Below, one piece after another: positions 11,780 through 22,251 of a stretch of 64,000 nucleotides of DNA (positions within the stretch are counted from its first letter, which is position 1; every line of letters begins with the position of its first letter). The stretch is from Coptis chinensis (lineage: Eukaryota; Streptophyta; Magnoliopsida; Ranunculales; Ranunculaceae). The DNA lies in NCBI GenBank assembly GCA_015680905.1, contig CM027380.1:33038001-33102000 (forward strand). Reading direction: 5' to 3'. The translations under genes and the position numbers were made by a program. Below the pieces are notes generated by a model that had not been told where the DNA came from, did no database searches, and saw only the letters and a list, made by a program, of their open reading frames with translations.

Positions 11780-11826
11780 AAACAAATTTTTACAAACCTG
11801 TTTTCAAAAATTTGTTTGGGGTGGGT
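11780..11826 (+). other. Stem-loop followed by G-rich run (internal PPT-like motif 1)
   Basis: An inverted repeat, AAACAAATTTT facing AAAAATTTGTTT, runs directly into TTTGGGGTGGG. The same arrangement occurs in B (35184-35221), C (53166-53210) and E (minus strand, 25574-25625). The G-run resembles the polypurine tract next to the 3' LTR. Confidence 0.7.
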
Positions 11827-12745
11827 GTTTGGTTTTTCCATGCTTGATCACTAAACTTCCTATTCTTATCCCCACCTCGCTCCCTTTAAGAGTAGCTAGA
11901 TTTCTCCTTGTTTGTTGTTTTGATGTTGTTTTTATTATTTTTTAGTAGATAGGATGTTACGTTGTTAAATTCTCAGTAGTTAACTTTGAATTTGGTAGTT
12001 AAATGTTGTTTGAATTTCAATTTTAATATAATGTTGTTCTTTTCAAATTGTGCATGGATTTTATTGTTAATCCCATCTTCCCGAATTGTTTGGGGGTGGT
12101 ATTATTTATTCTATCATGATTTGTAGAAGATCTTCCATTTTAGAGTTTGTTTTGGAGTGAAGGTTGAGAATATTGTCGTAATTGGCATACCTATGATTAA
12201 ATGTGGTGGTAGGATGAAATCTAAGAGAGTTTAGAAGTTACTATTCTAAATCCAGTATAAAAGATACTAGGGTTGTTATAAAATAAAAAATATGGTTTGT
12301 TTTCGTTTTCGGGTTTGGAAATTTTCTATTTCCGGAAATTGCCTTAAACAATTTGGAAACTTGCCGATTCGTTTTGGAAGCTCAGAACCTATTTAAACTT
12401 CCTTCATTCTACACTCACAACCCACACTACACCCCACCATCATCTCTCACCTTTCACTCCAAGTTTCCCTTCTTTTTCCTCTTAAACTTCGCTTTCAAGA
12501 TTTTACGAGCGACATTCGCGCTTCGATGAGAGCGCCTGCGCCCTAGACAATTTCATAAAGTTTACTCGAGCACAACCCCGCCTCAACTTGAGCTTCGCTA
12601 CCAAACACTGTAACTCAAAACCTCAGAGCGCGAATTGGGGCTCAAGTGGCGCGCGCCCGCTACCTACCTCGTGAACACGGAAAATTCCGTTTTCTCATGG
12701 GTTGTTCCTCGGTGATTTGCAGCTGTTCCAGAGCATAGTTTTGAG
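11827..12745 (+). other. Noncoding region upstream of ORFb; ORFa deleted
   Basis: In C about 2 kb including ORFa lies between the first and second internal G-runs. In A only about 260 bp separate 11826 from the second G-run TTGTTTGGGGGTGG near 12086, so ORFa has been lost. From about 12130 to 12430 the sequence closely follows B (37320-37610) and C (55270-55560). Then comes a leader with GAGCGAC and GCGCC-rich words. Confidence 0.65.
12390..12398 (+). promoter_or_regulatory. Candidate internal TATA box upstream of ORFb
   Basis: TATTTAAAC is followed by CTTCCTTCATTCTACACTCA. The same word and its flanks are conserved in B (37563) and C (55514, TATATAAAC), and D has CTATAAATAC in the equivalent place. 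This suggests a separate promoter for ORFb, but no transcript evidence is available here. Confidence 0.45.
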
Positions 12746-13520
12746 ATGACATCTCCTACAATAATACCGGAACAGTCTTGCGAAGATTTGTTTCAAAGCA
12801 CTACTTATGGTGTTTGGTTTCGCCAGGTGATCACACACGTAGGCTGGGAACCGCTTATGGTTCTTGCTAGCATTTGTTCTTGGACTTGCCATGCCCGCTG
12901 AAATACAAGACCCATGATGCTATTGGGTAGATAATATGCATATCTACACTTATAACTTTTTGCATGAGGCTTATGGGGTAGGCATTTTCCGTATCGAGGA
13001 CCAAGGCGAATATAACGTCGCCCTTGGTAGCCTGTCCATGAACATAGGAACTGTTATGTTTTGGATCATGCTAAACATTTTAGGGGAATGGCGTTTTTTC
13101 TTCTGTGAATGATGCCACTTGCAGCGTCTTCCTTGCTTTAGCCACGGGACGTATGTGCCATGACCTTCCCAGAACCTTGATGTCTAGTTTAGCACGAGCC
13201 CATAGCATGAGGCATAAGTATCTTCTTATGCCTGTTTTAGTTTGCCGTATTATGTTATGTTTCTTCCCTATTTTTTGTGCCCGTTTCACGGATTGGGTTG
13301 GGGTCGAAATTGTGAGACCCACCAATTGTATTATCTGATCTTTTCCGCAATGACTTGGCAAGGGTGGAGGATACAACCTCATTAGGTTGCACCTTACACT
13401 CCATCCCACCAAGTGGGCTTTTAACGGGTTAGCATCCATAGATGATAAATGGCGGCAAGCTTGGCAAATTATAATGGCATGGCGGGATCTTGAAGGAACC
13501 TCACTTCTTTATAGAAGAGG
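12746..13520 (+). pseudogene. Element A ORFb (env-position ORF), damaged
   Basis: The start ATG at 12746 begins MTSPTIIPEQSCEDLF, matching C (55864) and D (62847, minus). About 135 bp present in C after the GWEPLMV block is missing. Later blocks in several frames match C, including NIGTVMFWIMLNILG near 13045, SLARAHSMRHKYLLMPVLVC near 13190 and the WQGWR-type block near 13350. A hydrophobic stretch after KYLL could be a membrane segment. The function is unknown; the position between pol and the 3' LTR is where env-like ORFs lie in Athila elements. Confidence 0.65.
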
Positions 13521-13740
13521 AGGATGGAAAACGCGGCTGGAGTGGAGGTAAGTTTTTAGTTTCAGGTTAGTGTCCGCTTATGTCCCAAGCAATTTAATTT
13601 CGTTAACCCCATAATGGGTAGAACTCTTATAGAGTTGCATCGCTTTTTATTTCCTATATTAGTATGTTCTAACCTTGTTTTTGCAGATGTTCCGAATTTC
13701 CACGGCGCTTCCATGGTATTTTTCTACCCTCTTTATTTAA

Positions 13741-13778
13741 ATGCTTTGAGGACAAAGCATGCTTCTTGTTTGGGGGGC
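13741..13778 (+). other. Stem-loop with AGGA loop followed by G-run (internal PPT-like motif)
   Basis: ATGCTTTGAGGACAAAGCAT folds as an 8-bp stem with loop AGGA and is followed by GTTTGGGGGG. B (39058-39095) and C (56988-57026) have it too. The motif just before the 3' LTR (15313-15350) has the same AGGA loop and a G-run. Confidence 0.75.
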
Positions 13779-15195
13779 ATAGAAACACGTGTAATTAAGG
13801 CATCTGTTAGGATATAGATATGTATAATATGCATTTGTTTTCAAGTTAAAAATTTCAAAAATATAAATAAATAAGTTTATGCTATACACTTAGGAATATT
13901 GGTATTGTTTTCTTTCTCTATGCTCTTAACAATCTAGAAGTCTCACGTAGCTTTTTCATCAGAATAATTGTTAGAAACTTAGGTTAATATGTAGGTAATA
14001 ATCTTTGCATCTATCTATAAATATATTACATGAGTATCTATGATTGTTAGCAGTAAGTTTCTGAAATCTAGGCTAGAGTACTTATTCTACAAATCGTGGA
14101 GAATATAGCCTAAAGCCTTATATGAGCGTAAAACATTTGAGAAATGACACAAGGGAGAAGTAAAATCTGGATAGAGAAATCACACGTCCACTTGCTTGAT
14201 CACTATGCCATATCCTAAGCTTTGCGAGAATTTAGGCCCTCTTTGGATCGATATAGCTAGAAATTCAAACCTATGAATTATTTTCTCGCTAGTAAGCCCC
14301 TCTCGAGCCTTTCTTTAGCCTTCCATAAACCACAATTCCTTTACCCTGTTACAAAACAAAACAAAATAAAAAATTCAACTTACCCAATCTAGAATAAGTC
14401 TGAGAATAGAATGAGTGAAGAAAGAAGAAGAGAAAAACCTGTGTAAACAAAAATTAGTTAGTTGCTTCAGAAAAAGAAAAGAAGTTTCCATCCAAGGAAA
14501 AGAAAAAAATAGAAATAAATAAAAACTCCAAAAATAGAATAAATAGGAGTCAAAAGCCAAAGAAAAGAAAAAAAAAAATATATGGCTAAGGATGGAAACA
14601 AAGTATAGAAGCAAAAGAAAATAACAAGGTTTTCTCTAAGTTACATAATATGAAAACTCTATTATCTCAGACTTGTCCTTTTGAATATCCATTTCCTTCC
14701 TTCTTAAACCATCTCCTAATCCCCGCAACACCTAATAAAGACCTATAGCTTAATTAGGAATAGGTTAGTGTGATAGTAAGTGACAGATGTGTTTGGTCCA
14801 CTCCAACTTTCTTGTTTGTCATTGAGATTGTAAGGTAAAGTGTGCCCACCGCATTAATCGGAGTATGAAAACTTGAGCGGAAAAATCAGAGTGGTTTTGT
14901 CCCGACATTTATGTGAGGACCTACTTAAGGACGCTTATTGCGAAGTTTTCGTAAACGAACCGCTAGGCATTTCATAGTATTACTCATAGTATATATATTT
15001 GTATCATAGATGATTGATTATTATGCATATATTAGTTTAGGTTTTTGACTTGGTTATTCTTATTCAATTGCTAGTGAGATGTATAGATAGTTGAGACATG
15101 AATGAGGAAACAATAGTTTTATTTCTTAGTCGTTGTAGTATAGATGAAGTTTGTGAGTACCTTCACTGGAAAACTCTCACGAGGCTATAACTCGT
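13779..15195 (+). other. Element A 3' noncoding region
   Basis: This 1.4-kb region contains no credible coding frame. It is well conserved with B, C, D and E, and includes a purine-rich stretch at about 14400-14610, where apparent minus-strand ORFs are just poly-Phe/Lys artefacts of A-rich DNA. The block around TTTGGATCGATATAGCTAG (14243) and the block around CATTGAGATTGTAAGGTAAA (14820) are the easiest anchors for finding other copies. Confidence 0.7.
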
Positions 15196-15216
15196 CCACT
15201 AGGGAATTCCTAGTGG
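15196..15216 (+). other. Conserved 21-nt hairpin upstream of the PPT
   Basis: An 8-bp stem, CCACTAGG facing CCTAGTGG, encloses GAATT. It is identical in B (40536-40556), C (58474-58494), E (21124-21144, minus) and D (60930-60950, minus), although neighbouring bases have drifted. Confidence 0.8.
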
Positions 15217-15312
15217 TTTAAAGCGCCTTGTTGATATGGTCAATGCAATCGCGACTCAAATAAACGAGTAGATAGAACTCCATTTTTGGTCACTTATTTT
15301 AACTTCTCATCT

Positions 15313-15350
15313 TTGCTTGAGGACAAGCAAAATGCTGTTTGGGGGTGGTT
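15313..15350 (+). other. Stem-loop and polypurine tract of element A
   Basis: TTGCTTGAGGACAAGCAA (stem TTGCTTG/CAAGCAA, loop AGGA) is followed by TTTGGGGGTGGTT, which touches the 3' LTR. This G-rich run is the expected primer for plus-strand synthesis. Confidence 0.85.
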
Positions 15351-16458
15351 TGATAAGAGCCCAAAACTGTAGTTTTAACCCCTTAGCAATCATACTTTTA
15401 GACCAATTATGTGAGTAATAATTAAGAGTTAATACTGATTACGTGTATTTATGTATTTTAGGCTTCAAGTCTATTATGTGCAGAAATGTGCCACTTTAGC
15501 GAGATAAAGGAGCAAAGGTCGGTTGCTAAGGAGTTCTGTGAATAAAGGCCAAGATTCAAGGAGACAAAGGCTTTGTAAAGCCCGGTTAAAAGCTGAAAAG
15601 TCAACACGGGCAGAAATAGTGCACAAGTCGTAGAACTTCCGGGCGCCGTAGATCTTTGGACTCAGACCTCGGGATTGGGAGTATCTTATGTCAAAATGAC
15701 CGGATCGGAAAGAGCTTTCCAATGGTCCAAGCCTTGGCCCAATCAGAGGAGCAGAAATGGACGAAACATCTATTGAAGCCAACTGCAGCTGAATAGCCCA
15801 TTTTGGACTAAAGAAATTGGGTTTTGGGCCCGATTTTCCGGCCCAAAACATGGCTCCAAGCCCATGCACGATTTTTGGATCTGAAAGTATAAAAACAAAA
15901 TCTTGACTCTTTGTTAATGGTAGTTAGGTTATGAAGCTAATGTTAATGGAGTTTAGGGTTAGAAAAAGATAGATCTAGATTAGTTTTTAGATCTAGATCT
16001 AGTTTTTTTACATTGATTCAATTAGTTAGTTTAGAATCATATTTTAGTTTTTAGAATAAAGTATTAGTTCTTCATTTCAATTTAGATTATTGCTTAAATT
16101 CTTATTTAGATTTAGTTGTCTTAAATTCATAATTAGTTATTCACAATCTTAGTTCTAAATTAGTTTTAATTTCAGTTTAATTTAATTATGTCTTATTGTT
16201 ATTATTGTTCTTGTGTTGGGAATGGTAGTATAGAAATTTCACATCAAATCATTACTCTCACCAATGTTCCTTTTGGATTTAATTAGTTGAATTCAATTTA
16301 AGTCTAGACAGTTAAGAGTGGAATGAATCCTTACTCATTATATTGCATGATTATGTTTTGAGAGTAAGAAGAATTGATTTAAACGTAAGAATGGTAGGAT
16401 TACGTATTAGTGTTGTTAACATTAATATTTAGGATTCTACTATTTTTACGGGTTATCA
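15351..16458 (+). repeat. Element A 3' LTR
   Basis: This 1108-bp copy of the LTR at 6288-7391 begins TGATAAGAGCCC, ends GGGTTATCA and is followed by the target duplication ACACC. Differences from the 5' copy are few and are largely single-base indels, which points to a fairly recent insertion. Confidence 0.93.
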
Positions 16459-16639
16459 ACACCCTTCATGTGGAGAGGTCCTGGTTACCTTATTGATGTA
16501 TCCCCTTAACGGAAAAGATGGAATGGAATGGGAAAGGAATGCATCGGGAAAGAGGAATTAATCCTTGTAGATGGGATGATTAAGAAAGAGGTTTTAGTGC
16601 TCTAGCTTCGTTCACGTCATTTGTTGCTTTAAAGGCTAT
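16459..16639 (-). mobile_element. Copy F: gag tail joined directly to post-integrase sequence
   Basis: Minus-strand reading passes from the gag tail (PGQAIPNPK-type block near 16660) into GGTAACCAGGACCTCTCC near 16490, which corresponds to sequence after integrase in B (34935) and C (52925). Protease, RT, RNase H and integrase are therefore missing from F. Element A interrupts F at 16458, and F continues left of 6288. Confidence 0.6.
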
Positions 16640-18022
16640 GTTTGTCAGTTTAGGATTAGGAATAGCTTGACCTGGGAACACATCTTTCTGGGTTTTATCT
16701 TGGGCTAACAAATTTAGAGATTATTGCATGGATGCTAGGATTTGGGTTTGCAGTTGCATGATAGATAACATTATTTTGGTAGGCTTATCTGTTTAGACAC
16801 TAGTTTATGGTGTAATGGGGACTAGGTCTCTTTGGTTGTTGATAGATAGGTTTTGATAGTTCTGGTTAAACTGGGAGGGAACCAGTGCTCTATTCTAATT
16901 GTTATAGGTACCTTGTCATTATCCTTGTCTGAAGGTATTTGTTGGTTTGTTGAAACCTGGTGGTGTTTGGTTTTGTGGAATGTTGGTCCATGCGAAGTTT
17001 GGGTGTTGTCTCCATGGTGCATTTGGTACATTGAAAGCACAAACTTCTTATGGCTGAAGTGATGAGAGGTTTGTGATCAAGGGACATGTAGCATCTATAT
17101 GATCTAAGCTTAGATAGAAATTGCATGGTAAGGTGTTTACGTTCATGACAGGATGAGGGTTTTGGTCTTTTTGTTTGGTTGTGAGGGTTTCTATTAGGGC
17201 TATGATTTCTGGATATGATTTCACCTCAAAAATACTACTAGCCTTAGATGTTCTGGAATTATTTATGTCGCCCCAAATGGGTACTCTTTTCAGCTTGGTT
17301 TTCAAGAAAGGTTAAGGCTTTAGTTGCACTTCTATCCAAAAAATTACCATTACCCATGATGTCGAGGTTACTTTGTGTTATGGGAGAAGGCCTTTGAAGA
17401 AACATTGGACAATAGTGGATTTTTCTAGTTTATGGTGAGGACATGAATGGAGTAGGTCAGAGAATCTATCCCATGCTTTAGAAAATGTCTCACTCGGACT
17501 CTGTCTGAAGAACTGTATCTTGTTTCTTATCTCTTATGTTTTCTTCGGCGGAAAGTACTTCTTCATGAAGAAGAACACAACATTTTCCCATGTATCAAAA
17601 GAGTCGGCCTTCTGTGAAAGAAGCCAAGCATGACTCTTACCAGCTAGAGTGAAAGGAAACACTCGTAGCTTAACCTGATCGTCGGTGACGCCCGGATGAT
17701 GAAAGGTATTACATACTTCATGTATCCAGAGTAGATGCTCGTACGGTAACTCGTGTTCCAACCCGTGGAATATGGGTAGAATATTGAACACGTTCGGTAG
17801 AATCCTAAAATCACTAGTAAGTGGTGTGAGTCATATACAAGATGGAGGCCCATCTTGCAATGGTGTGTAGAAGTTGGAGAGAGGCTCTTCAACTTGCTTT
17901 ACTTCGTTAACCATCTTAAGAGATGGAGGACTATAAACAAGAGGTTGTCTAGGGCGACGACCTCTCCTACATGAGTAAGTTTTATTCTTCCTAATACTAG
18001 AAGTGCTTGAATGCAGTATCAT
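16640..18022 (-). pseudogene. Copy F gag
   Basis: Minus-strand frames match the Athila gag in order. From 18022 there is an N-terminal part. Then at 17534-17791 comes the best-preserved core in the window, with FHGLEHELPYEHLLWIHEVC, TDDQVKLRVFPFTLAGKSHA and a FFMKKYFPPKKT end. Next, at 17048-17305, is FEVKSYPEIIALIETLT followed by PVMNVNTLPCNFY, and finally a gln-rich tail near 16640-16800. Several frameshifts separate them. The PBS and LTR lie upstream at 19432-20989, the correct distance and orientation. Confidence 0.8.
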
Positions 18023-19431
18023 ACACTTTTAGCAAGACCCCAAAACTATCCTAACATGCGCAAATAGTGCAATGTATGCTCAAGCAATCGAAATTCATTT
18101 TTGCAGGTATAGAGTTTTGAAAACTTTGCTTTTGGTCTATACTTTACGATGCCCTGTTCAGAGGAACAATTAGGTGCGAAACTAGGATGGCTCTACTACA
18201 CGCCTCAAAAGAGTAGGCAATCACTTCACCAAGTGGTGTGCTACCAAGAATCTCACTCACGATGAATCTGGGGGAGGGGAGTGAGGAAGGTAGTTGGTCC
18301 ACCGGAATCTGGCAACTGATTACTCTAAATCCTAGTGGCTATATTTTTTGTCCTTTTATGGAGGAGCGTGACTAATTTGGGCTCTAGTTGATTGATTTTA
18401 ATTAATTTTTTTGGTCTAGGGCTTTCAAGAATCAAGCAACATCCAATTTACCTACATTGGGTATTGACTTCCCAATGGTTATTATGGCTCGAGTTCAGCC
18501 TTATACGTGAATGTAAATTGCAATGCGGAAAGTAAATTTCAAACAATCACGTAAGCATGCTTGAACACACAAGTATCCTCTTACTTCGGCTTTGAGGAGG
18601 TTTAGAATTTACCTCTCAAGTCGTGCTTACATGCTGCTTGAGGAGAAGACGACGTCGGTTGGTGCATGATCTGATAATCAGGGCCAACCTTTCGAGCTTT
18701 ACCCTGTTTTAAGTTACAATAAATGCCCACTTATAAAGCCCACAAGTTTGGTTTTTGACAATTTATACAACTTTGCCTTCAAGGGCTCAAACTTAAAACT
18801 AAACTAAGATTTATACTAATCTATTTAATTAGTTTTAGATTAATCACCTAGATTAACTAGGGTCAAATAAACTTAGAGTGTTGATTACCAAGTTGATACA
18901 TAGTGTGTGAGCTATGATCCACAACTTGCCTCACACACTTAAACTTCCCAAGGCAATTAAAACTCTAATCCCTTGGTAAGTATAAAACTTAAACCAAGTT
19001 TAACTCATGTTCATCATAAGAAATCAATCAAAAATAAAAAAAAAAATTTTTTTTTCGTTTTTTCTTTTTATCACTAACTATTACAAACAAGTTCCACTAT
19101 TTTCTCCTACTCGATTACAAAATCTGGGCTTGGAGTACAACTGTTCATCACAAATCAAGTGGACTGCAGCAAAACTGGACACCTTTCATCTGGAGGGCAC
19201 TGGCGGTCGCCGCCACCATGTCACCACGCCCGGTGAACGATCGCGTCAATTTTTGTGTGTCTTCATCTCCTTTACAGCTTTGTTGTCCCACAACCTGATT
19301 TGTAATAAAGTATCTCAGTACAGAGAAACAATAAAATAAAATAACAAAAATTTGAAAAAAAAATAGAAATGGAGAGATGAGAATGATGCTCCCTTCTTTG
19401 AATCTCAACCAATCACTCTCACTCCTTCAAT
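18023..19431 (-). other. Copy F leader between PBS and gag
   Basis: About 1.4 kb of minus-strand leader, similar in length to that of A. I see no coding region; the ORFs at 19007-19408 on both strands carry no recognisable motif. An A/T homopolymer patch lies near 19030-19055. Confidence 0.5.
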
Positions 19432-19449
19432 CCCTGACGGCGGCACCAT
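19432..19449 (-). other. Degraded tRNA-Asp-type primer-binding site of F
   Basis: The minus strand reads TGGTGCCGCCGTCAGGGA, two bases after an LTR end AGCTTCA. Compared with the expected tRNA-Asp complement, TGGCGCCGTTGCCGGGGA, all five differences are transitions, as expected of an old, methylated copy. That expected sequence is quoted from general knowledge of plant tRNA-Asp. Confidence 0.6.
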
Positions 19450-19946
19450 TTGAAGCTTTAGATTGTAGTGAGTATACTTCAAAAAGTTAGTTTATAGAAG
19501 TTGAGGTTCATCCTAAATTGTTTAGAGTTTCAATGAGGGAGCTGTGAAGAAGAAAGGTAGACTCTTATATGGAGTAGAATGATTCTAAGCTAATGAAAAC
19601 TTGAAAGAATTTATTTGTTGTATTGAAATGACTTGAAAACATGAAAGGGAAGATTGATTAAAACATTGAAATAAGAACAAGTGAACAAGATTTAAAAGTT
19701 GAAACAAAGAACAAGTAAACAAGATTGATTAAAACAAAGAACAAGAAAATAACAAGATTGAAATGAAATAAAACAAGAAAATAAAAACATGAATTGAAAA
19801 ACAGACAAGAAATTAAACAAACCAAATGGTTTGGATCCTAAGACAATGGATGGTTTCTCTCTAACTTGCTTTTAGCTTATTTACCCTTATTTTTTCCTTT
19901 TACAGATTTGCCCTTCTCTATTACAAACTAGACACCTCACACTTTC

Positions 19947-19977
19947 ACTTTTGCTTTTGCTTTTGCTTTTGCTTTTT
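19947..19977 (+). repeat. (CTTTTG)n microsatellite
   Basis: About five copies of a six-base CTTTTG unit inside the shared LTR. I see no function. Confidence 0.85.
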
Positions 19978-20370
19978 GGTTTCTCCATGACCAAGGTAAG
20001 TTTAAGGAGAAAGTCTTCATAATTTAAGATAAGGGACTCCATCTCTGGTCTTCTGAATTGAGGGCTTTGACCTTTAACTTTGACCGGTTGACTTTGACTT
20101 CTTCAGCACTTTTCCACAACAGCTACTGGTCTTCATAATAAGCGTGATTAAAGCTTCTTTTGGTGCTAAGACGCAGCTTTAATGAAAAGTGGTCTGAAAT
20201 ACTCTTTAACCTGAAAAAGGCAGTAAAAGCTATGAGTTGTTTTTTCATTAAGCGTAAAAGGGACTGTAATGTAGCAATATACGGGTAATAAAATGCACAT
20301 TTGGGAGTTGATCAGGAGGCTACAAACTCTAACCCTAAACTAAACTATACTAAACTATATTAAAGAAAGG

Positions 20371-20394
20371 GGGGGAGAGAGAGAGAGAGAGAGA
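20371..20394 (+). repeat. (GA)n microsatellite
   Basis: A run of G followed by about nine GA units in the shared LTR, just downstream (plus strand) of an A-rich stretch. Confidence 0.9.
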
Positions 20395-20989
20395 CCTAAA
20401 TTATCACTAAACTAATGAGGGGTTAGCCTTGTTTTTCCTTAATCTTTTTTATATAGGAGAGGATTAAGGTTATATTTTTGTACATAGGTCAAAAAGGCGG
20501 ACTTTGGGCCTCTAATGTGAGCCCACAGTCCATTAGGTTAAGTCAAAAAAGGCCAATTCTGTTGGAAATTACTTCAGTACTCTTTTCGTCTACTTTTGCA
20601 GCTCTGGTTGGGGAAATGATGAGTCCATTGGAAAGATCGTTCCACCCTGATCGTTTTGACATAAAGTAGGCTCAAGTCTGAGGCCCGAGTCCAAAGATAC
20701 GCCCTTTTAAAGTTCTGATAGTTTTTTGTCATTTTTTTACCCAAATTTACTTTGTCTGGGCTTGAAAAGGTTTTTTCTTCTTGATTCTTAGGCTTTAAAC
20801 ATATAACTCTTCTAGCAATCATCTTGACTCGTTTTCCATGCAAAATGGCGTCTTTAAGCACATAAACAACTTTAAGACCTGAAATACACAAAAACACGTA
20901 AACAATACTAACTCTTATTTATTGTAAAAATAATTGGAATAAATGTAATACTATTAAGTGGTTTAAACTATACTTTTGGTTGCTTATCA

Positions 20990-21024
20990 CACCCCCAAAC
21001 AACATTTTGCTTGTCCTCAAGCAA
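20990..21024 (-). other. Copy E polypurine tract and AGGA stem-loop
   Basis: The minus strand reads TTGCTTGAGGACAAGCAA (21024-21007) and then TGTTTGGGGGTG up to the LTR. This is the same module as in A, B, C and D. Confidence 0.8.
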
Positions 21025-21123
21025 AGATGAGAAATAAAAAAAGATAAGTGGCCAAAATGTGGTCCTAACTAATCTCGTTTCGCAGAGTGCGATTGCATTG
21101 ATCATATGCAATAGGGACTTAAA

Positions 21124-21144
21124 CCACTAGGAATTCCCTAGTGG
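21124..21144 (-). other. Copy E conserved 21-nt hairpin
   Basis: Stem CCACTAGG/CCTAGTGG, in the same position relative to the PPT as in the other four copies. Confidence 0.8.
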
Positions 21145-22251
21145 ACGAGTTATTGCCTTGTGAGAGTTTTCCAGAGAAGATACTCGCAAACTTCATTTAT
21201 ACTACAACCACTAAGAAATAAAAGTAATTGTCCCCTAATTTTATCTCAGAATCTATACATCTCACTAGCAGTTAAACAAAGATCATCAATCTAAAACTTA
21301 AACTAATACATGCATAATAATCAAGTCATCTTATGATAAATAACCATACAATGAACTATGCTATGAAATGCAATGGCAAGTCTTTTTCTAAAACTTTTGG
21401 GTAGCGTGCCTTAATTAGGTTATCACAAGGGATGTGTCAAGACACATAACACTCGGATTTTTCCACTCAAGTTTGCTAACTCCAGTGTGCAGTGGGCACA
21501 TGTTTCCTCACAATCTCACTGACAATCTAAGGAAGCTGAGGTCGATCAAACACATCTACCACTTACTATCACACCAACCTATTCCTTATTGAGCTAGGTG
21601 TCTTTATTAGGTGATACGCGGCGTAGGTGTTGGTTAAAGAAGGAAGGAAATGGATATTCAAATAGACAAGTCTAAGATAATAGGGTCTTCAAAATATGTA
21701 ACTAGAGAAAACCTTGTTCTTACTTTGCTTTTACACTTTGTTTCCATCCTTAGCCCTTTTGTTTAGCTTTTGACTTTTTTCATTCTGTTTTTAGAGTTCT
21801 AACTTTTTATTTTATTTCTATTTTATTTTTCTTTTCTTTTTCTATTTCTTTTTCTTTTGAAGCAACTAACTAATTTTTGTTTACACAGGTTTTTCTTTTC
21901 TCTTTTCTTCACTCATCCTATTTCTCAAACTTATCCAGATAGGTAGGCTGATTTTATTTTTTATTTTATTCTATTGGGTAAAGAATTTGTAATGAAAGGC
22001 TTAGAGGGGCGACTAGTGGAAAATATATTTAGGACAGAATTTCTGGCTATATCGATCCAAAGAGGGCCTAAATTCTCGCCTAAGATATGATATGGTGATC
22101 ATGCAAGTGGATATGTGATTTCTCTACTCGGATTTGACTACTCCCTTATGTCATCACTCAAATATTTCACTCTTATGAGGTTTTTTAGGCTAGATGCTAA
22201 CAGGATATGTATTAAGTACTCTAACCTAGGTCTCAGAAAAATACTGCCAAG

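Larger units (their letters stand above)
6288..16458 (+). mobile_element. Element A: pol-less Athila-type LTR retrotransposon with TSD ACACC
   Basis: The element is bounded by two LTRs (6288-7391 and 15351-16458), each starting TGATAAGAGCCC and ending TTATCA, and by a perfect 5-bp target duplication ACACC at 6283-6287 and 16459-16463. The internal order is tRNA-Asp-type PBS, a long leader with degenerate repeats, a gag remnant, a protease, a coding-like segment shared with element C, then ORFb, a long 3' noncoding region and a polypurine tract. RT, RNase H, integrase and ORFa are absent. It sits in the minus-strand Athila copy F. Without integrase it could only move with helper proteins. The intact TSD and similar LTRs mean it arrived by normal integration. 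Confidence 0.93.
19451..20989 (-). repeat. Minus-strand Athila LTR shared by F (as 5' LTR) and E (as 3' LTR)
   Basis: The right end reads CTTATCA (minus: TGATAAGC) and the left end TGAAGC (minus: GCTTCA), giving 1539 bp. On its left is a PBS and then leader and gag, so it acts as a 5' LTR for F. On its right is the G-run CACCCCCAAAC with the AGGA stem-loop, so it is also the 3' LTR of E. LTR landmarks seen in minus orientation include ATAATTGG near 20930, GACTCGGGCCTCAGACTTG near 20675 and a TTATATAGG TATA region near 20449. Confidence 0.75.

Noticed and set aside
19007..19408. ORFs on both strands (110 and 86 codons)
   Set aside because: They lie in the leader of copy F, contain low-complexity starts or ends, and match nothing recognisable.
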